From positions 62,001-126,000 of the forward strand of contig NZ_WOTA01000009.1 of the NCBI RefSeq assembly GCF_011516825.1: DNA of 64,000 nucleotides. Direction: 5' to 3'. Origin of the DNA: Acetobacter oeni. GTDB lineage: Bacteria; Pseudomonadota; Alphaproteobacteria; Acetobacterales; Acetobacteraceae. The notes below the pieces were generated by a model that searched no databases, was not told the origin of the DNA, and saw only the letters and a program-made list of their open reading frames with translations. Made by a program: the position numbers and the translations under genes. Shown in pieces: positions 19,919 through 28,822 of this stretch (positions are counted from its first letter, which is position 1; each line of letters begins with the position of its first letter).

Positions 19919-20944
19919 TCAGAAATGACTCCACCCCGTGCGCGCCAGCGGAAAAACCGCCCCGTCCGCCCGACAGACCCGCACCCCGGCCCGCTCCGCG
20001 CCAAACCGCCCGATCCGCGTCACCAGCACACCCGCCGCAGCGCAACAGGCCTGAAGCGCCGCCGCCTCGTCATCGGGAACCGCCAGCAGCAGTTCGTAAT
20101 CGTCCCCGCCCGTCAGACAAACCGCCAGCAGATCATCCCGCCCGGTCACCAGAGCCCGCGCCGCAGCCGAAAGCGGAACCGCATCCGCCTCGATCACAAC
20201 CCCCAGACCGCTCTCCCGCGCCAGATGCCCCGCATCCTGCACCAGCCCGTCCGACACATCCATCGCCGCATGCGCGATTCCGGCAAGATCCGGACCAAGC
20301 CGGGGGGAGGGAAGGCGATACCGTCCCGCCAGCCACCCGTCCCGATCCGCCAGTTCACCCAGCAGAACCTTCAGACCAAGCGCCCCGTCCCCGATCGTGC
20401 CGGTCACCCAGAGCCCATCCCCGTCCCGCGCCCCGTTGCGCCGCAAGGCCCGACCCGGCACCACATCCCCGACAATCGTCAGCGACAGCACCAGAGGCCC
20501 CCGCGTCGATGTCGTATCGCCCCCAAGCAGCGACAAACCGAACAGACGCTGATCTTCCGCCAGCCCCCCGGCAAACGCCGCAAACCACGCCTCGTTAAAA
20601 CGAGGCTCCGCCGCCCGGTCAGGACAGGCCAGCGTCAGCAGCCAGCCGGACGGCCGTGCGCCCATCGCCGCCATGTCGGAAAGATTGGCCCGCAACAACT
20701 TGCGCCCGATCGTCTCCGGCGGATCGTCCGGCAGAAAGTGAACCCCCTCCACCATCGCATCCACCGCAATGACAAGCTCCCGGCCGGCCGGCGGCGTAAA
20801 AACGGCCGCGTCATCCGTCAGCCCCAGCGCACCCGGCCCGGCCAGAGCCAGAAAATGCCGACGGATAAACGCAAACTCATCGGGAAGAGCCGTTACGCCC
20901 TCCTCCACATCCACCACGACAGGAAGATCAGACCTGCCCGTCAT
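19919..20944 (-). CDS. thiL: thiamine-monophosphate kinase
   Basis: Phosphorylates thiamine monophosphate to thiamine diphosphate with ATP; cytosolic. The 341 residues carry the family landmarks GLTDDAAVFTPPAGRELVIA, VDAMVEGVHF, NLSDMAAMGARP, SLLGGDTT, AMDVSDGL and TGGDDYELL. I start it at ATG 20944 (MTGRSDLPVV), 17 bases inside the 3' end of nusB, since the reading further upstream is nusB in another frame. The nusB-thiL pair is a widespread arrangement. No TPP riboswitch is visible ahead of nusB. Confidence 0.94.
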   Translation of the reverse strand: MTGRSDLPVVVDVEEGVTALPDEFAFIRRHFLALAGPGALGLTDDAAVFTPPAGRELVIAVDAMVEGVHFLPDDPPETIGRKLLRANLSDMAAMGARPSGWLLTLACPDRAAEPRFNEAWFAAFAGGLAEDQRLFGLSLLGGDTTSTRGPLVLSLTIVGDVVPGRALRRNGARDGDGLWVTGTIGDGALGLKVLLGELADRDGWLAGRYRLPSPRLGPDLAGIAHAAMDVSDGLVQDAGHLARESGLGVVIEADAVPLSAAARALVTGRDDLLAVCLTGGDDYELLLAVPDDEAAALQACCAAAGVLVTRIGRFGAERAGVRVCRADGAVFPLARTGWSHF

Positions 20945-21503
20945 CAGCGGCATCCGCTTCCGGCAGCTTTTCAGCAATGGCCCGCCCGTTCTCATGAGCC
21001 GACGCTTCACCCGCCGGCACCGGGTTTTTCAGACGTTTCGCAATCGTGTCCAGCACCCCGTTGACCAGCTTCGGCTCATCACCCGAAAAAAAGCCATGCG
21101 CGACATCGAGATACTCGTTGATGATAATCTTCACCGGCGGCGCATCCGGCGATTCCATCTCGGCAATCGCCACCGTGAACAGCGCCCGCAAAACCGGATC
21201 AAGCCGGCCAACCGGCCAGGTCGGCGGCAACGTCTCCGTCAGCAGCGTCTCAGCCCGCTTCCTGGACGCCGCCGCACCCCGCACCAGGCCGGTGAACAGC
21301 GTCGCATCCGCCTCCGGAATATGGCCATCCTCAAAAGACTCGCCCGAAAGCGTGATGCCAAACCGATGTCTGACAAACTGAACAATAACCGGCTCAGGCC
21401 TGTCATCGCCCTGCTCGATCTGAAACAGGGCCTGCACCGCCGCAACACGCGCCGCGGTACGTGGCCGCAGGGCCGGGCCGAGCCGTTCGTCTGATTGGGT
21501 CAT
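20928..21503 (-). CDS. nusB: transcription antitermination factor NusB
   Basis: A 191-residue RNA-binding all-helical protein that, with NusE and NusA, promotes antitermination on rRNA operons. It starts TAARVAAVQALFQIEQ after a short leader and contains LDPVLRALFTVAIAEM, IIINEYLDVAHGFFSGDEPK and VNGVLDTIAKRL, the conserved C-terminal helices. It is longer than the E. coli protein (139), with an acidic, disordered-looking extension at the C-terminus, as in related Alphaproteobacteria. The 3' end overlaps thiL. Confidence 0.93.
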   Translation of the reverse strand: MTQSDERLGPALRPRTAARVAAVQALFQIEQGDDRPEPVIVQFVRHRFGITLSGESFEDGHIPEADATLFTGLVRGAAASRKRAETLLTETLPPTWPVGRLDPVLRALFTVAIAEMESPDAPPVKIIINEYLDVAHGFFSGDEPKLVNGVLDTIAKRLKNPVPAGEASAHENGRAIAEKLPEADAADDGQV

Positions 21504-21609
21504 CGGCGTCCCTCCCGCAGGATCAGTGTTGTCCGGATCGGTGTCCGGGGCGGCGCTTCATGGCCCCTTTGTCCGCCCGGGTCCACCCCCGGCCCGTCAC
21601 ATGACACGA

Positions 21610-22077
21610 TTATTCATCCTCGCGCCGGCTGTCATCAATCCGCGTCAGGATCTCGGAAAAATCCTTCGTCTCACGGAAATCACGATAAACACTGGCAAAC
21701 CGCACATACCCGACCGCATCCACCGTGTGCAGCGCCTCCATCGCCAGCTCGCCAATCAGCGCCGTCGGAATCTCTCCCTCGCCCGATGCCTCCAGACGCC
21801 GCGCAATCCCGCTGATCATCTGCTCGATCTGCTCCTCCGAAACCGGACGCTTGCGCAACGCAATCCGAACCGAACGCGCCAGCTTCTCCCGGTCGAACGG
21901 CGCCCGCCGCCCGTCCGCCTTGACAACAATCAGATCCCGAAGCTGCACACGCTCCACCGTCGTGAAACGCTGCCCGCAGGTCGGACAGGCCCGCCGCCGA
22001 CGGATCGACGTCCCGTCCTCCGTCGGACGACTGTCCTTCACCTGCGTCTCGGCATCACTGCAAAACGGGCATCGCAT
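21610..22077 (-). CDS. nrdR: ribonucleotide reductase regulator NrdR
   Basis: A 155-residue repressor of ribonucleotide reductase genes that senses ATP/dATP. The N-terminal zinc ribbon is intact (MRCPFCSD at 1-8 and [19 protein letters not shown], i.e. two Cys-x2-Cys pairs), followed by the ATP-cone ([20 protein letters not shown] through [13 protein letters not shown]). In the family it binds NrdR boxes ahead of nrd genes, none of which lie in this window. It runs in the same direction as nusB-thiL, 106 bases upstream, and may be in the same transcript. Confidence 0.96.
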   Translation of the reverse strand: MRCPFCSDAETQVKDSRPTEDGTSIRRRRACPTCGQRFTTVERVQLRDLIVVKADGRRAPFDREKLARSVRIALRKRPVSEEQIEQMISGIARRLEASGEGEIPTALIGELAMEALHTVDAVGYVRFASVYRDFRETKDFSEILTRIDDSRREDE

Positions 22078-22320
22078 CGTCGGTCAGTCCAGCCTTTCGT
22101 CGCACGGCACGGCACCGGAACCCTGCCATGCATCCCGCGCCATAAAATGTTTGGTAATCGTGGCTATTATAGACCGGATCGTCACAAAAGTCTCACACTG
22201 CCTCTTCCGACGGAACGCTGCTTCGTGAGCACCAATGTAAATGCTGACGTTCACGGCCGCCGTATAAGCCAGACCACAGGGGCGTGGCGATAAAGGCCGC
22301 ACGGACGAGGGGAGACCGGC

Positions 22321-22953
22321 TTGAAAGATCTTTGCGCGCTTCGAAACACCCGTGGTTCGAAAGCCTCCGGAACCGGAACCCCCGGACTCAAAACCCCTGG
22401 CCGCCGCCTGCTCGCCTGTCTCGCGGCCATCAGCCTGACAGCCCTTGTGCCACAGGCCCTCGCGGCAGCAGACAGCCAGACCAGACCGTCGCCAGCGTCT
22501 ACGGGCCAGGAAGCCGACATACACCCGAACGTCAGCGGCGCCAACGTGCCCGGTCAGGATACTGCCGCCGCGGAAATCACCATTCACGACGGATGGATGC
22601 AGCATGTCAGCCCCAGAGCAGACCTGGTCGCCGTCTACTTCTCCGTGGAAAACACATCCGACCGCTCCCACCTGATCGACCGTATCACCTCGCCGTCCTG
22701 CTCGGAAATGTTCGGCTATCATTCAGACCTGGAAATCTCCACGCTGACACACGAACTCTTCACGCATCTGACACTGCCCGCCAAACAGACACTGGTCTTT
22801 CCGCCAGGCGGCTACCATCTCGTCTGCCACGTCGCCCCCGGCACGACCATCGCTCAGGGCTCAACCGTCGACATTGAATTCCACTTCCTGGGCGGCACCC
22901 GGAAAACCGTCGCCTTTCAGGTCCGCGAGGCAAAGCAGTTCCGGAAAGAGTAA
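22321..22953 (+). CDS. secreted PCu(A)C-type copper chaperone, ligand-altered variant
   Basis: A 210-residue protein with a signal peptide (RRLLACLAAISLTALVPQAL, cleavage near AAA). From about residue 85 it follows the PCu(A)C fold: ITIHDGWMQHVSPRADLVAV, YFSVENTSD, FGYHSD, LPAKQTLVFPPGGYHLVCHV. These periplasmic proteins deliver copper to cytochrome oxidase. The usual ligand set is H-(M)-x10-M-x21-H-x-M; here the histidines remain but the methionines are replaced (HLV-C-H at the last site). The only plausible start is TTG 22321, with GGGGAGA 8 bases upstream, since the first internal ATG is past residue 90. Divergent from nrdR. Confidence 0.7.
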   Translation: MKDLCALRNTRGSKASGTGTPGLKTPGRRLLACLAAISLTALVPQALAAADSQTRPSPASTGQEADIHPNVSGANVPGQDTAAAEITIHDGWMQHVSPRADLVAVYFSVENTSDRSHLIDRITSPSCSEMFGYHSDLEISTLTHELFTHLTLPAKQTLVFPPGGYHLVCHVAPGTTIAQGSTVDIEFHFLGGTRKTVAFQVREAKQFRKE

Positions 22954-23201
22954 GCGGTCAGGTTCTGAGATGTCTTTGGCATATTCAGGGATTTCATCGG
23001 CCTGTTTCATGATGTCACGACGGGCTGGTTTCACATAATCAGAGTTGCAGCCCGGGCAAAGGATCTGCTTCCGGGTCGCGCCGGTCATGTCGGCGGAACA
23101 TTGGCAGCCAGCCCTCTGTTTGCGAATGCCGTGCTGTATCGTCATCGCGCCGGCACCCCCCCTGGCGTGATCTGCCAGCCTTCTCCGACGACTGAAAAAA
23201 C
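22954..23201. other. low-identity stretch ahead of an IS remnant
   Basis: No intact gene. The minus strand can be read from about 23143 down to 22955 as a 60-residue piece with two Cys pairs (CQC, CPGC) and KDISEPDRLL, like a zinc-ribbon fragment, but I cannot place it in a family. It adjoins the IS5 remnant, so it may be debris from a mobile element. Confidence 0.25.
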
Positions 23202-23601
23202 GTGAACCGGCATCTGGCTGCTGATCACGACAATGAAGACCTGATGATCGACAGCACGATTTCCGGGCGTACCGGCACAGCGAGCCCGGACGCCTGGAAA
23301 AGGGAGTACGCAGATCAGGCCATCGGACGATTACAAGGCGGACTGTCCACAAAGATCCATGCCATCCGCGATGCTGCTGGAAAGGCCGTCGCTCTGTTTC
23401 TGAACACCCTGTAAAGACCAGATACACCGAAGGCCGCCTCTTTTCCGGATGAAATCAATCCCGCAGCGTTCATCAAAAACTCAAAGAGCACACCGATCAT
23501 TCCGTCAAAGAGAAATCACCGTAATCCAGGATAAATCCGCTTCTCTCTTCACAAAAAAAGATGAACGCCTCTTCGCAACACTGAAGCAGTTCAGAGGCTG
23601 A
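23202..23601 (+). pseudogene. degenerate IS5-family transposase remnant
   Basis: Pieces of one DDE transposase are readable in order. EDLMIDSTI holds the first catalytic Asp. QAIGRLQGGLSTKIHAIRDA follows, then (same frame, past a TAA at 23412) DEINPAAF and TPIIPSKRNHRNPG, and after a frameshift DERLFATLKQFRG, which corresponds to the ENFFAKLKQFRxIATRYDK end of IS427-group IS5 elements. The 5' third and the terminal inverted repeats are not recognisable. Stops and a frame change make it inactive. Confidence 0.7.
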
Positions 23602-23652
23602 TGAAATCAACTTTCCCCGTTGCTGTTCAGTTCATCACAGCCATGATCGGAG

Positions 23653-25230
23653 TTAACGCACGACACGCCCTGAAGCTGTGCTGACCGGACGTGAAGCGCG
23701 ACCCGACGCCTGACCTCTCGCAGCGAGATGGACCAGCGCCAGCAACGGGAGAAGCCAGATGACCCGTGCCTGGAAACGATCATAGGGTGAGGCCACGATC
23801 CCGCAAACCGCCGCATTGATGGCGAGACCGGCGATCACGAGCGCTGTTGCCGGCCATAACTGCGTGCCCGGACCGGCGGCGGACCGTGATGTCCGCGTGC
23901 GGACTATGATCACCGCCAGTACCAGCACACTGAGGATCAGTGCCGTATATGTGACAGCCGTCAGCACCTGCTCCAGATCTCCCGGACTTGCGACCACGGA
24001 CTGCATCGCCCGCCGGGACTCCTTCGGCGGCAATCGGGGCGCCACCGCATCCAGGATATAAATCTCCTGTACGCGAAACATCGCGAGCTGCTCTGCAAAA
24101 GCCGCGCTGAGTCCCATAACCGTCGCGACAGGCTGATCCTTCAGAACAGCGAGCGCGAAAGTGACCTGCTCATCGCTGATACGCCGTTTGGCGGGAGCCC
24201 CGGCCAGTGCAAAAACGCCGGTGGCGGGACTGGTGCTGAACATAAAGTCGCGCCAGTCGACCGGCAGCTTTACCCGGTCGTTGCAGATCTCGAAATGCGC
24301 CTGTGGACAGTGGTTTTTGAGGTAGGTCGTTCCCGGTCCCATCTCCTGAAGGTGCGCGGACAGGAACGGAAGCCGGACCGGCGGCGATCCGACCGCGTGC
24401 GTGGCGACACGGGTGAACACAACCTCACCAGTCAGTCCGACGCAAACAGCGGCCAGCACCAGCATTGCCGGCCGGATCAGAGGTGCCCGGGGAAGCCGGC
24501 CGAGGCGAGCAAAGGCGTAACCCGTCATGACCAGGAGGACAGCCAGCGGCGGATGGCTGTTATGCGCCAGCATCGCAAAGCTCAGGATGACGAACGCCGC
24601 CATCCGATCGCCCCGACTTAACCGATCCCAGCCGCAGAGCAGCGTCACAATCAGCAGAATGGTTACGCTGGCGAAAATATCCGGCATCATCAGCCCGGTG
24701 AAATAACCCAGTGGTGTGACAATCGTCAGCACCGCCATGCAAACCAGGGCGTATCCGACTCTTCCAGGCAAAAATGCCCGAAAAAAAAGCAGGATCGTGA
24801 AGGATACCACCAGAGCCTGGACCGCCGCCGCGATCATGAGTGAGCCCGCCAGGATCGATGCGAACAGCAGGGCTCCGTAATAAACCGAGCGCCCGGCGAG
24901 ATAAACGCCGCCCCTGGTCGAAATGATGCCGCCCGGCGCTGTCGGATAAGGATTTTCCTGCGAAACAGCGGGCATCAGCCAGGCATGATCCCCGAGCAGC
25001 CTCATCACGCCCGCTCCGGCACCGTTGATATATGTTGGTGTGTCCCAGTAGAAAAAGACATCCCTGTTGAGCAGGGTCGGGACAAAAAGAATGATGGCCC
25101 CGACCAGAGTTATCAGGAATGAGTTCCGCCAGACTTTCGCTGCAGGGGAGGGAGGAACAGCCAGCGTACGTTCGACAGAGCTGTCCTGCACCGTATTTCC
25201 TCCCGTGAACGACCATTCCGCTCCGGTCAT
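23653..25230 (-). CDS. large polytopic membrane protein, possible GT-C-type glycosyltransferase
   Basis: A 525-residue protein with about 11 hydrophobic helices. After the first helix there is a periplasmic-type loop with an acidic motif, NRDVFFYWDTPTYINGAGAG, a position where GT-C glycosyltransferases carry their catalytic Asp/Glu residues. A second loop (about 300-350) contains two cysteines (NHCPQAHFEICN), perhaps a disulphide. I do not recognise a named family. It is divergent from the UbiA/HAD gene pair across 467 bases, and use of the lipid-linked sugar made by that pair is a guess from position and topology only. Confidence 0.5.
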   Translation of the reverse strand: MTGAEWSFTGGNTVQDSSVERTLAVPPSPAAKVWRNSFLITLVGAIILFVPTLLNRDVFFYWDTPTYINGAGAGVMRLLGDHAWLMPAVSQENPYPTAPGGIISTRGGVYLAGRSVYYGALLFASILAGSLMIAAAVQALVVSFTILLFFRAFLPGRVGYALVCMAVLTIVTPLGYFTGLMMPDIFASVTILLIVTLLCGWDRLSRGDRMAAFVILSFAMLAHNSHPPLAVLLVMTGYAFARLGRLPRAPLIRPAMLVLAAVCVGLTGEVVFTRVATHAVGSPPVRLPFLSAHLQEMGPGTTYLKNHCPQAHFEICNDRVKLPVDWRDFMFSTSPATGVFALAGAPAKRRISDEQVTFALAVLKDQPVATVMGLSAAFAEQLAMFRVQEIYILDAVAPRLPPKESRRAMQSVVASPGDLEQVLTAVTYTALILSVLVLAVIIVRTRTSRSAAGPGTQLWPATALVIAGLAINAAVCGIVASPYDRFQARVIWLLPLLALVHLAARGQASGRASRPVSTASGRVVR

Positions 25231-25697
25231 GTGTCACATGGCAGTCGAAAGGTAAATTCTGCCAGACAACACGCCTTGCAACGGCATGCTGTGCTTCGAT
25301 TGTCGCTCTGTTCGCCGGTGGCACGCAGATTTGTGCCTGAACGTGCAAATACAGTTCGATCCGGGACGTTTGCCACAAACATCTCTGTGGTTATTCGTCA
25401 TGATATCTGCCGTCCGGGCCTGCTCCGGAAGAATCGGACCCGTCATCTGCGCCAACTTCATGCGGGGAAATCATTTTATTCTGTCACGCGAAGACTTTAT
25501 TTTGACGCAGTAACACCAGGTTATCGATTTTCCGGAGCTGCGATACCTGTATTGCCTGGTATTTTCCATCGTACACAGGTGACTCTGAATTTGACACCTG
25601 TGTCGTCATGGATCAATTATTAGACAGATCGCGTTCAGCTATTTGGATCAGGCCGTATTCAACCTGATCTTATTCGCCGGGTGACGCGGAACGTTTC
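25231..25697. promoter_or_regulatory. AT-richer divergent control region with a 9-base inverted repeat
   Basis: Gap between the divergent membrane protein and the UbiA gene, noticeably lower in GC than the flanks. It holds a perfect inverted repeat ACACAGGTG (25573-25581) and CACCTGTGT (25595-25603) with a 13-base spacer, about 100 bases before the UbiA start. It has the spacing and symmetry of a regulator-binding site; a hairpin in a leader is the alternative. No open reading frame here is convincing. Confidence 0.4.
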
Positions 25698-26693
25698 ATG
25701 GCAGATATGTTTATCAAAACCTCAATCACCGCCCCGTCCCGCGAACCAGGGACGCTGCGCGACTATATCGCCATCGCGAGGTTCGATCACAGCACGAAGC
25801 ACATATTCATTGTGCCCGGCGCAGTGCTTGCATGGCTGCTGCGGGGGGGAGGACACGTCCCCTCGCTGATCCTGAACATCGTGTGCGGCCTTGTCGCGGC
25901 AGTCTGCATCGCCTCGGCGAATTACGTCATCAACGAGTTTCTTGACCGCGAGTCTGATCGTCATCATCCGACAAAATCGCGCCGCTCCGCAGTCCGGCGC
26001 GATCTCGATCCCCGATACATCCGGCTCGAATGGGTGCTGTTCGTGACGATCGGGTTATCTGCGGCATTGCTGTCGAGCTGGCTGATGGCCGTCACGGCGG
26101 CGATATTTGCGATGCAGGGCCTTGTCTACAACGTCCCGCCGCTCCGCAGTAAGGACAAGCCGTTCCTCGATGTCATCTCCGAATCGATCAACAATCCTCT
26201 GCGGCTGATTATCGGCTGGGCTATGGTCGATCCGACAACACTGCCGCCGATCTCGATCATCCTCGCCTGCTGGCTCGGCGGCGCATTCCTGATGGCCGCC
26301 AAGCGTTTGTCCGAATACCGCGAGATCACCGCATTGCACGGCAAAAATCTGCTCATGCGCTACCGGGCCAGCTTCGCCGGCTATACCGATGTCTCGCTGA
26401 CAGTATCGACGTTTCTCTATGCACAACTGGCAAGTTTTTTTCTTGCGGTTTTCCTCATCAAATACCGCATCGAATACATTCTGACCCTGCCGCTGATCGC
26501 TGTGCTGTTTTCCTGTTACCTCGCGTTGTCGATGGAGGCAGGATCTTCCGCGCAGAGCCCGGAACGGCTCTATCGCGAAAAAAAACTGATCGCGATCGTG
26601 GTGCTGCTGGTGATCGTCTTCGGGCTGACGACCTTCATCAATCTTCCCTGGCTCGAAGTGCTGACCAGCCAGCACTTCATCACGCTCAACTGA
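25698..26693 (+). CDS. UbiA-family prenyltransferase, DPPR-synthase-like
   Basis: A 331-residue inner-membrane enzyme with about 9 helices. The first Asp-rich motif is NYVINEFLDRESDRHHPTK, which fits the decaprenyl-phosphate 5-phosphoribosyltransferase branch (N-x4-D-x3-D-x2-HP-x-K) better than UbiA, MenA or haem O synthase. A LMAAKRLSEYRE segment also fits this branch. Such enzymes transfer 5-phosphoribose from PRPP to a polyprenyl phosphate. The RP that normally follows the HPxK is replaced by RRSAV. The HAD-family gene 20 bases downstream supports a phosphoribosyl-lipid pathway, because the product needs a phosphatase. No DprE1/DprE2-type epimerase genes are in the window. Confidence 0.75.
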   Translation: MADMFIKTSITAPSREPGTLRDYIAIARFDHSTKHIFIVPGAVLAWLLRGGGHVPSLILNIVCGLVAAVCIASANYVINEFLDRESDRHHPTKSRRSAVRRDLDPRYIRLEWVLFVTIGLSAALLSSWLMAVTAAIFAMQGLVYNVPPLRSKDKPFLDVISESINNPLRLIIGWAMVDPTTLPPISIILACWLGGAFLMAAKRLSEYREITALHGKNLLMRYRASFAGYTDVSLTVSTFLYAQLASFFLAVFLIKYRIEYILTLPLIAVLFSCYLALSMEAGSSAQSPERLYREKKLIAIVVLLVIVFGLTTFINLPWLEVLTSQHFITLN

Positions 26694-26712
26694 CAGCCGG
26701 AGACGCGCGGAA

Positions 26713-27381
26713 ATGGACTGGGATACGGTCGATCTGGTCGTTTTCGACGTCGACGGCACGTTATACGATCAGCGGCGGCTGCGAATACGGATGGCCCGGG
26801 AACTTGTTACGCACACGCTGTTAAGGTGTGACTTAACAGCCATGCGCGTGCTCAGAACCTTCCGTAACCGTCGTGAGGCGCTTGCCGAGGCCGGGGCAGA
26901 GGATTTCGAAGCGCGCCTGCTGCGTGAGACCGCCACGGCAACCGGCGTGACCCCGGCGGCAGTGGAGGCGATCGTCGCCGAATGGATACTCCGCCGCCCG
27001 CTGCGTCACCTGCGGGCCTGCCGCTATCCGGCGGTCGATGACCTGTTCGCCGGCCTCGTGCGCGCGGGCAAGACCGTGGGCATTCTGTCGGACTATCCCG
27101 CGCGCGATAAGCTGCTCGCGCTCGGGCTGGAAGCGACGTTCGTCGTCACGGCGGGCGATGCCGGTCGCCTCAAACCCCATCCGCAGGGCCTGCTGACAGT
27201 CATGGCGCAGGCCGGCGCGTCGCCGGCGCGTACACTGCTCATCGGCGACCGGCCCGAACGCGACGGGATCGCCGCGCAGCGTGCGGGAACACGCTTTCTG
27301 ATCCGGACCGCACAGACGGCGGGAGATACCACGTTTGCCCGCTTCGATGCACCGGTCTTCGCGCCGGTCCTGGCTGTATAA
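26713..27381 (+). CDS. HAD-superfamily phosphatase
   Basis: A 222-residue soluble hydrolase with HAD motif I FDVDGTLYDQ near the N-terminus, motif II ILSDYPARDK, a motif III lysine (RLKPHPQGL) and motif IV LLIGDRPERDG. The cap is small and helical. It follows the UbiA-like gene after 19 bases, clearly co-transcribed. In several bacteria a HAD domain is fused to, or paired with, DPPR-synthase-like UbiA proteins and is thought to remove the 5-phosphate to give polyprenyl-phosphoribose; that role is inferred here. The cytosolic location fits. Confidence 0.8.
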   Translation: MDWDTVDLVVFDVDGTLYDQRRLRIRMARELVTHTLLRCDLTAMRVLRTFRNRREALAEAGAEDFEARLLRETATATGVTPAAVEAIVAEWILRRPLRHLRACRYPAVDDLFAGLVRAGKTVGILSDYPARDKLLALGLEATFVVTAGDAGRLKPHPQGLLTVMAQAGASPARTLLIGDRPERDGIAAQRAGTRFLIRTAQTAGDTTFARFDAPVFAPVLAV

Positions 27382-27472
27382 GCCCGGGAAGAGCAAGGCC
27401 CGACGCTCTGAGGCGCATCCGCACAAAAACCCGTCGCCACAAAAACAGGCCGCCCCCGGAAAACGTCGCCGC

Positions 27473-28642
27473 TCAGCCCCCGGGCAGCATCGCCAGAATT
27501 TCATCCGCCGCCGCGTCCGCCGGCTCCATCGCCCCCGCCGCCCGCAACCCCGCCAGCACATCGGCAAACCCCGCCCGCTGAGCCGCCGCCACCGCCGGGT
27601 CCGTTATCAGCCGGACCACCGTCGCCGCCAGCAGATCCGGACGACACTGCTCCTGCAACAGCTCCGGCACCAGTCGCCGCCCGGCCAGCAGATTGACCAT
27701 CGCCACATACGGAACCCGGATCAGCCGCCGCGCAATCGCCGCTGTCACCGGATTGACCCGATACGTCACCGCCATCGGCACACCCGCCAGAGCCAGCTCC
27801 AGCGTCGAAGTGCCGGATTTCGTCAGCGCCGCCCCCGCAGCAGCAAAGGCGTCGTGCTTGTCCGCGACATCCGTGACAATCACAGGCCGCACCGCCCACC
27901 CCGCCGTCGCCTTCAGAACCGTCCCGGCCACAACCGGCGAAACCGGAATCACAGGCACAACATCCGGCAGCTCCCGGCGCAAAATCGTCAGCATTTTCCC
28001 AAAAACCGGCAACAGACGCGGCGCCTCCGACCGCCGGCTCCCTGGCATCAGAATCAAAACCCGCGCGTCATCCGAAAGCCCGTGCCGCGCCCGGAACCGC
28101 GCCGCATCCCCCGTCTCCGCGCCCGACTGCAAAACCGGATGTCCGACAAACCGCGCATCCAGCCCGTGCCGCCGGAAAAAATCCTCCTCGAACGGCAGCA
28201 GAACCAGCAGCCGCTCCCACAAACCGGGAAATTTCCTGACCCGATGCTCCCGCCATGCCCAGACCTGCGGTGCCACATAATGCACCCGCGCAATCCCCAG
28301 AGGCGCAATCCGCCGCAACAGCCGCAACGCAAACCCCGGACTGTCAATCGTCACCACCAGATCCGGCCGCTCGGACTCAATGTGACGCACCGCATCGTCC
28401 AGACGCCGCGACAGACTGCGAATGCGCGGCAGAATCTCCACCAGACCCATCACCGCCAGCTCCTGCATCGGAAACAGACTCTCCAGCCCGCTCTCCTGCA
28501 TCCGCTGCCCGCCAATCCCGATAAACCGCAGATCCGCCCGCCGCCGCCCGAGCGCCGCCATCAGCCGCGCCCCCAGCACATCGCCACTGGCCTCGCCCGC
28601 CAGAAGCCAGATCACAGGGCCGTCAGCCACAGTCGGAATCAT
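27473..28642 (-). CDS. lpxB: lipid-A-disaccharide synthase
   Basis: A GT19 glycosyltransferase that joins UDP-2,3-diacylglucosamine and lipid X to the lipid A disaccharide at the inner membrane. Landmarks: LLAGEASGDVLGARLMAAL at the N-terminus, GLVEILPRIRSL, DSPGFALRLLR, YVAPQVWAWREHRVRK, LPFEEDFF, LMPGSRRSE, and SGTSTLELALAGVPMAVTYRV. I use ATG 28642 (389 residues); a TTG two codons earlier is less likely. It is convergent with the HAD gene and divergent from the transporter operon. Confidence 0.95.
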   Translation of the reverse strand: MIPTVADGPVIWLLAGEASGDVLGARLMAALGRRRADLRFIGIGGQRMQESGLESLFPMQELAVMGLVEILPRIRSLSRRLDDAVRHIESERPDLVVTIDSPGFALRLLRRIAPLGIARVHYVAPQVWAWREHRVRKFPGLWERLLVLLPFEEDFFRRHGLDARFVGHPVLQSGAETGDAARFRARHGLSDDARVLILMPGSRRSEAPRLLPVFGKMLTILRRELPDVVPVIPVSPVVAGTVLKATAGWAVRPVIVTDVADKHDAFAAAGAALTKSGTSTLELALAGVPMAVTYRVNPVTAAIARRLIRVPYVAMVNLLAGRRLVPELLQEQCRPDLLAATVVRLITDPAVAAAQRAGFADVLAGLRAAGAMEPADAAADEILAMLPGG

Positions 28643-28822
28643 GCGCAACAGTCATGATGCCCCGATAAGACCGCATCCCCGTCGATGCAAGGCGCCTGGT
28701 GATGCCGCACAGTAACGCCGGATATAAAATCGTCACCGCTCACGATTTTGCCGTTGGACGACAGCATAACGACAGTGCAGACACGACCGGACGGTAAAAA
28801 ACAATAATCAAGACCGAGGCCT

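Noticed and set aside
22955-23143. Zinc-ribbon-like fragment on the minus strand
   Set aside because: Only about 60 residues with two Cys pairs; I could not place it in a family, so I left it as part of the IS-remnant gap.
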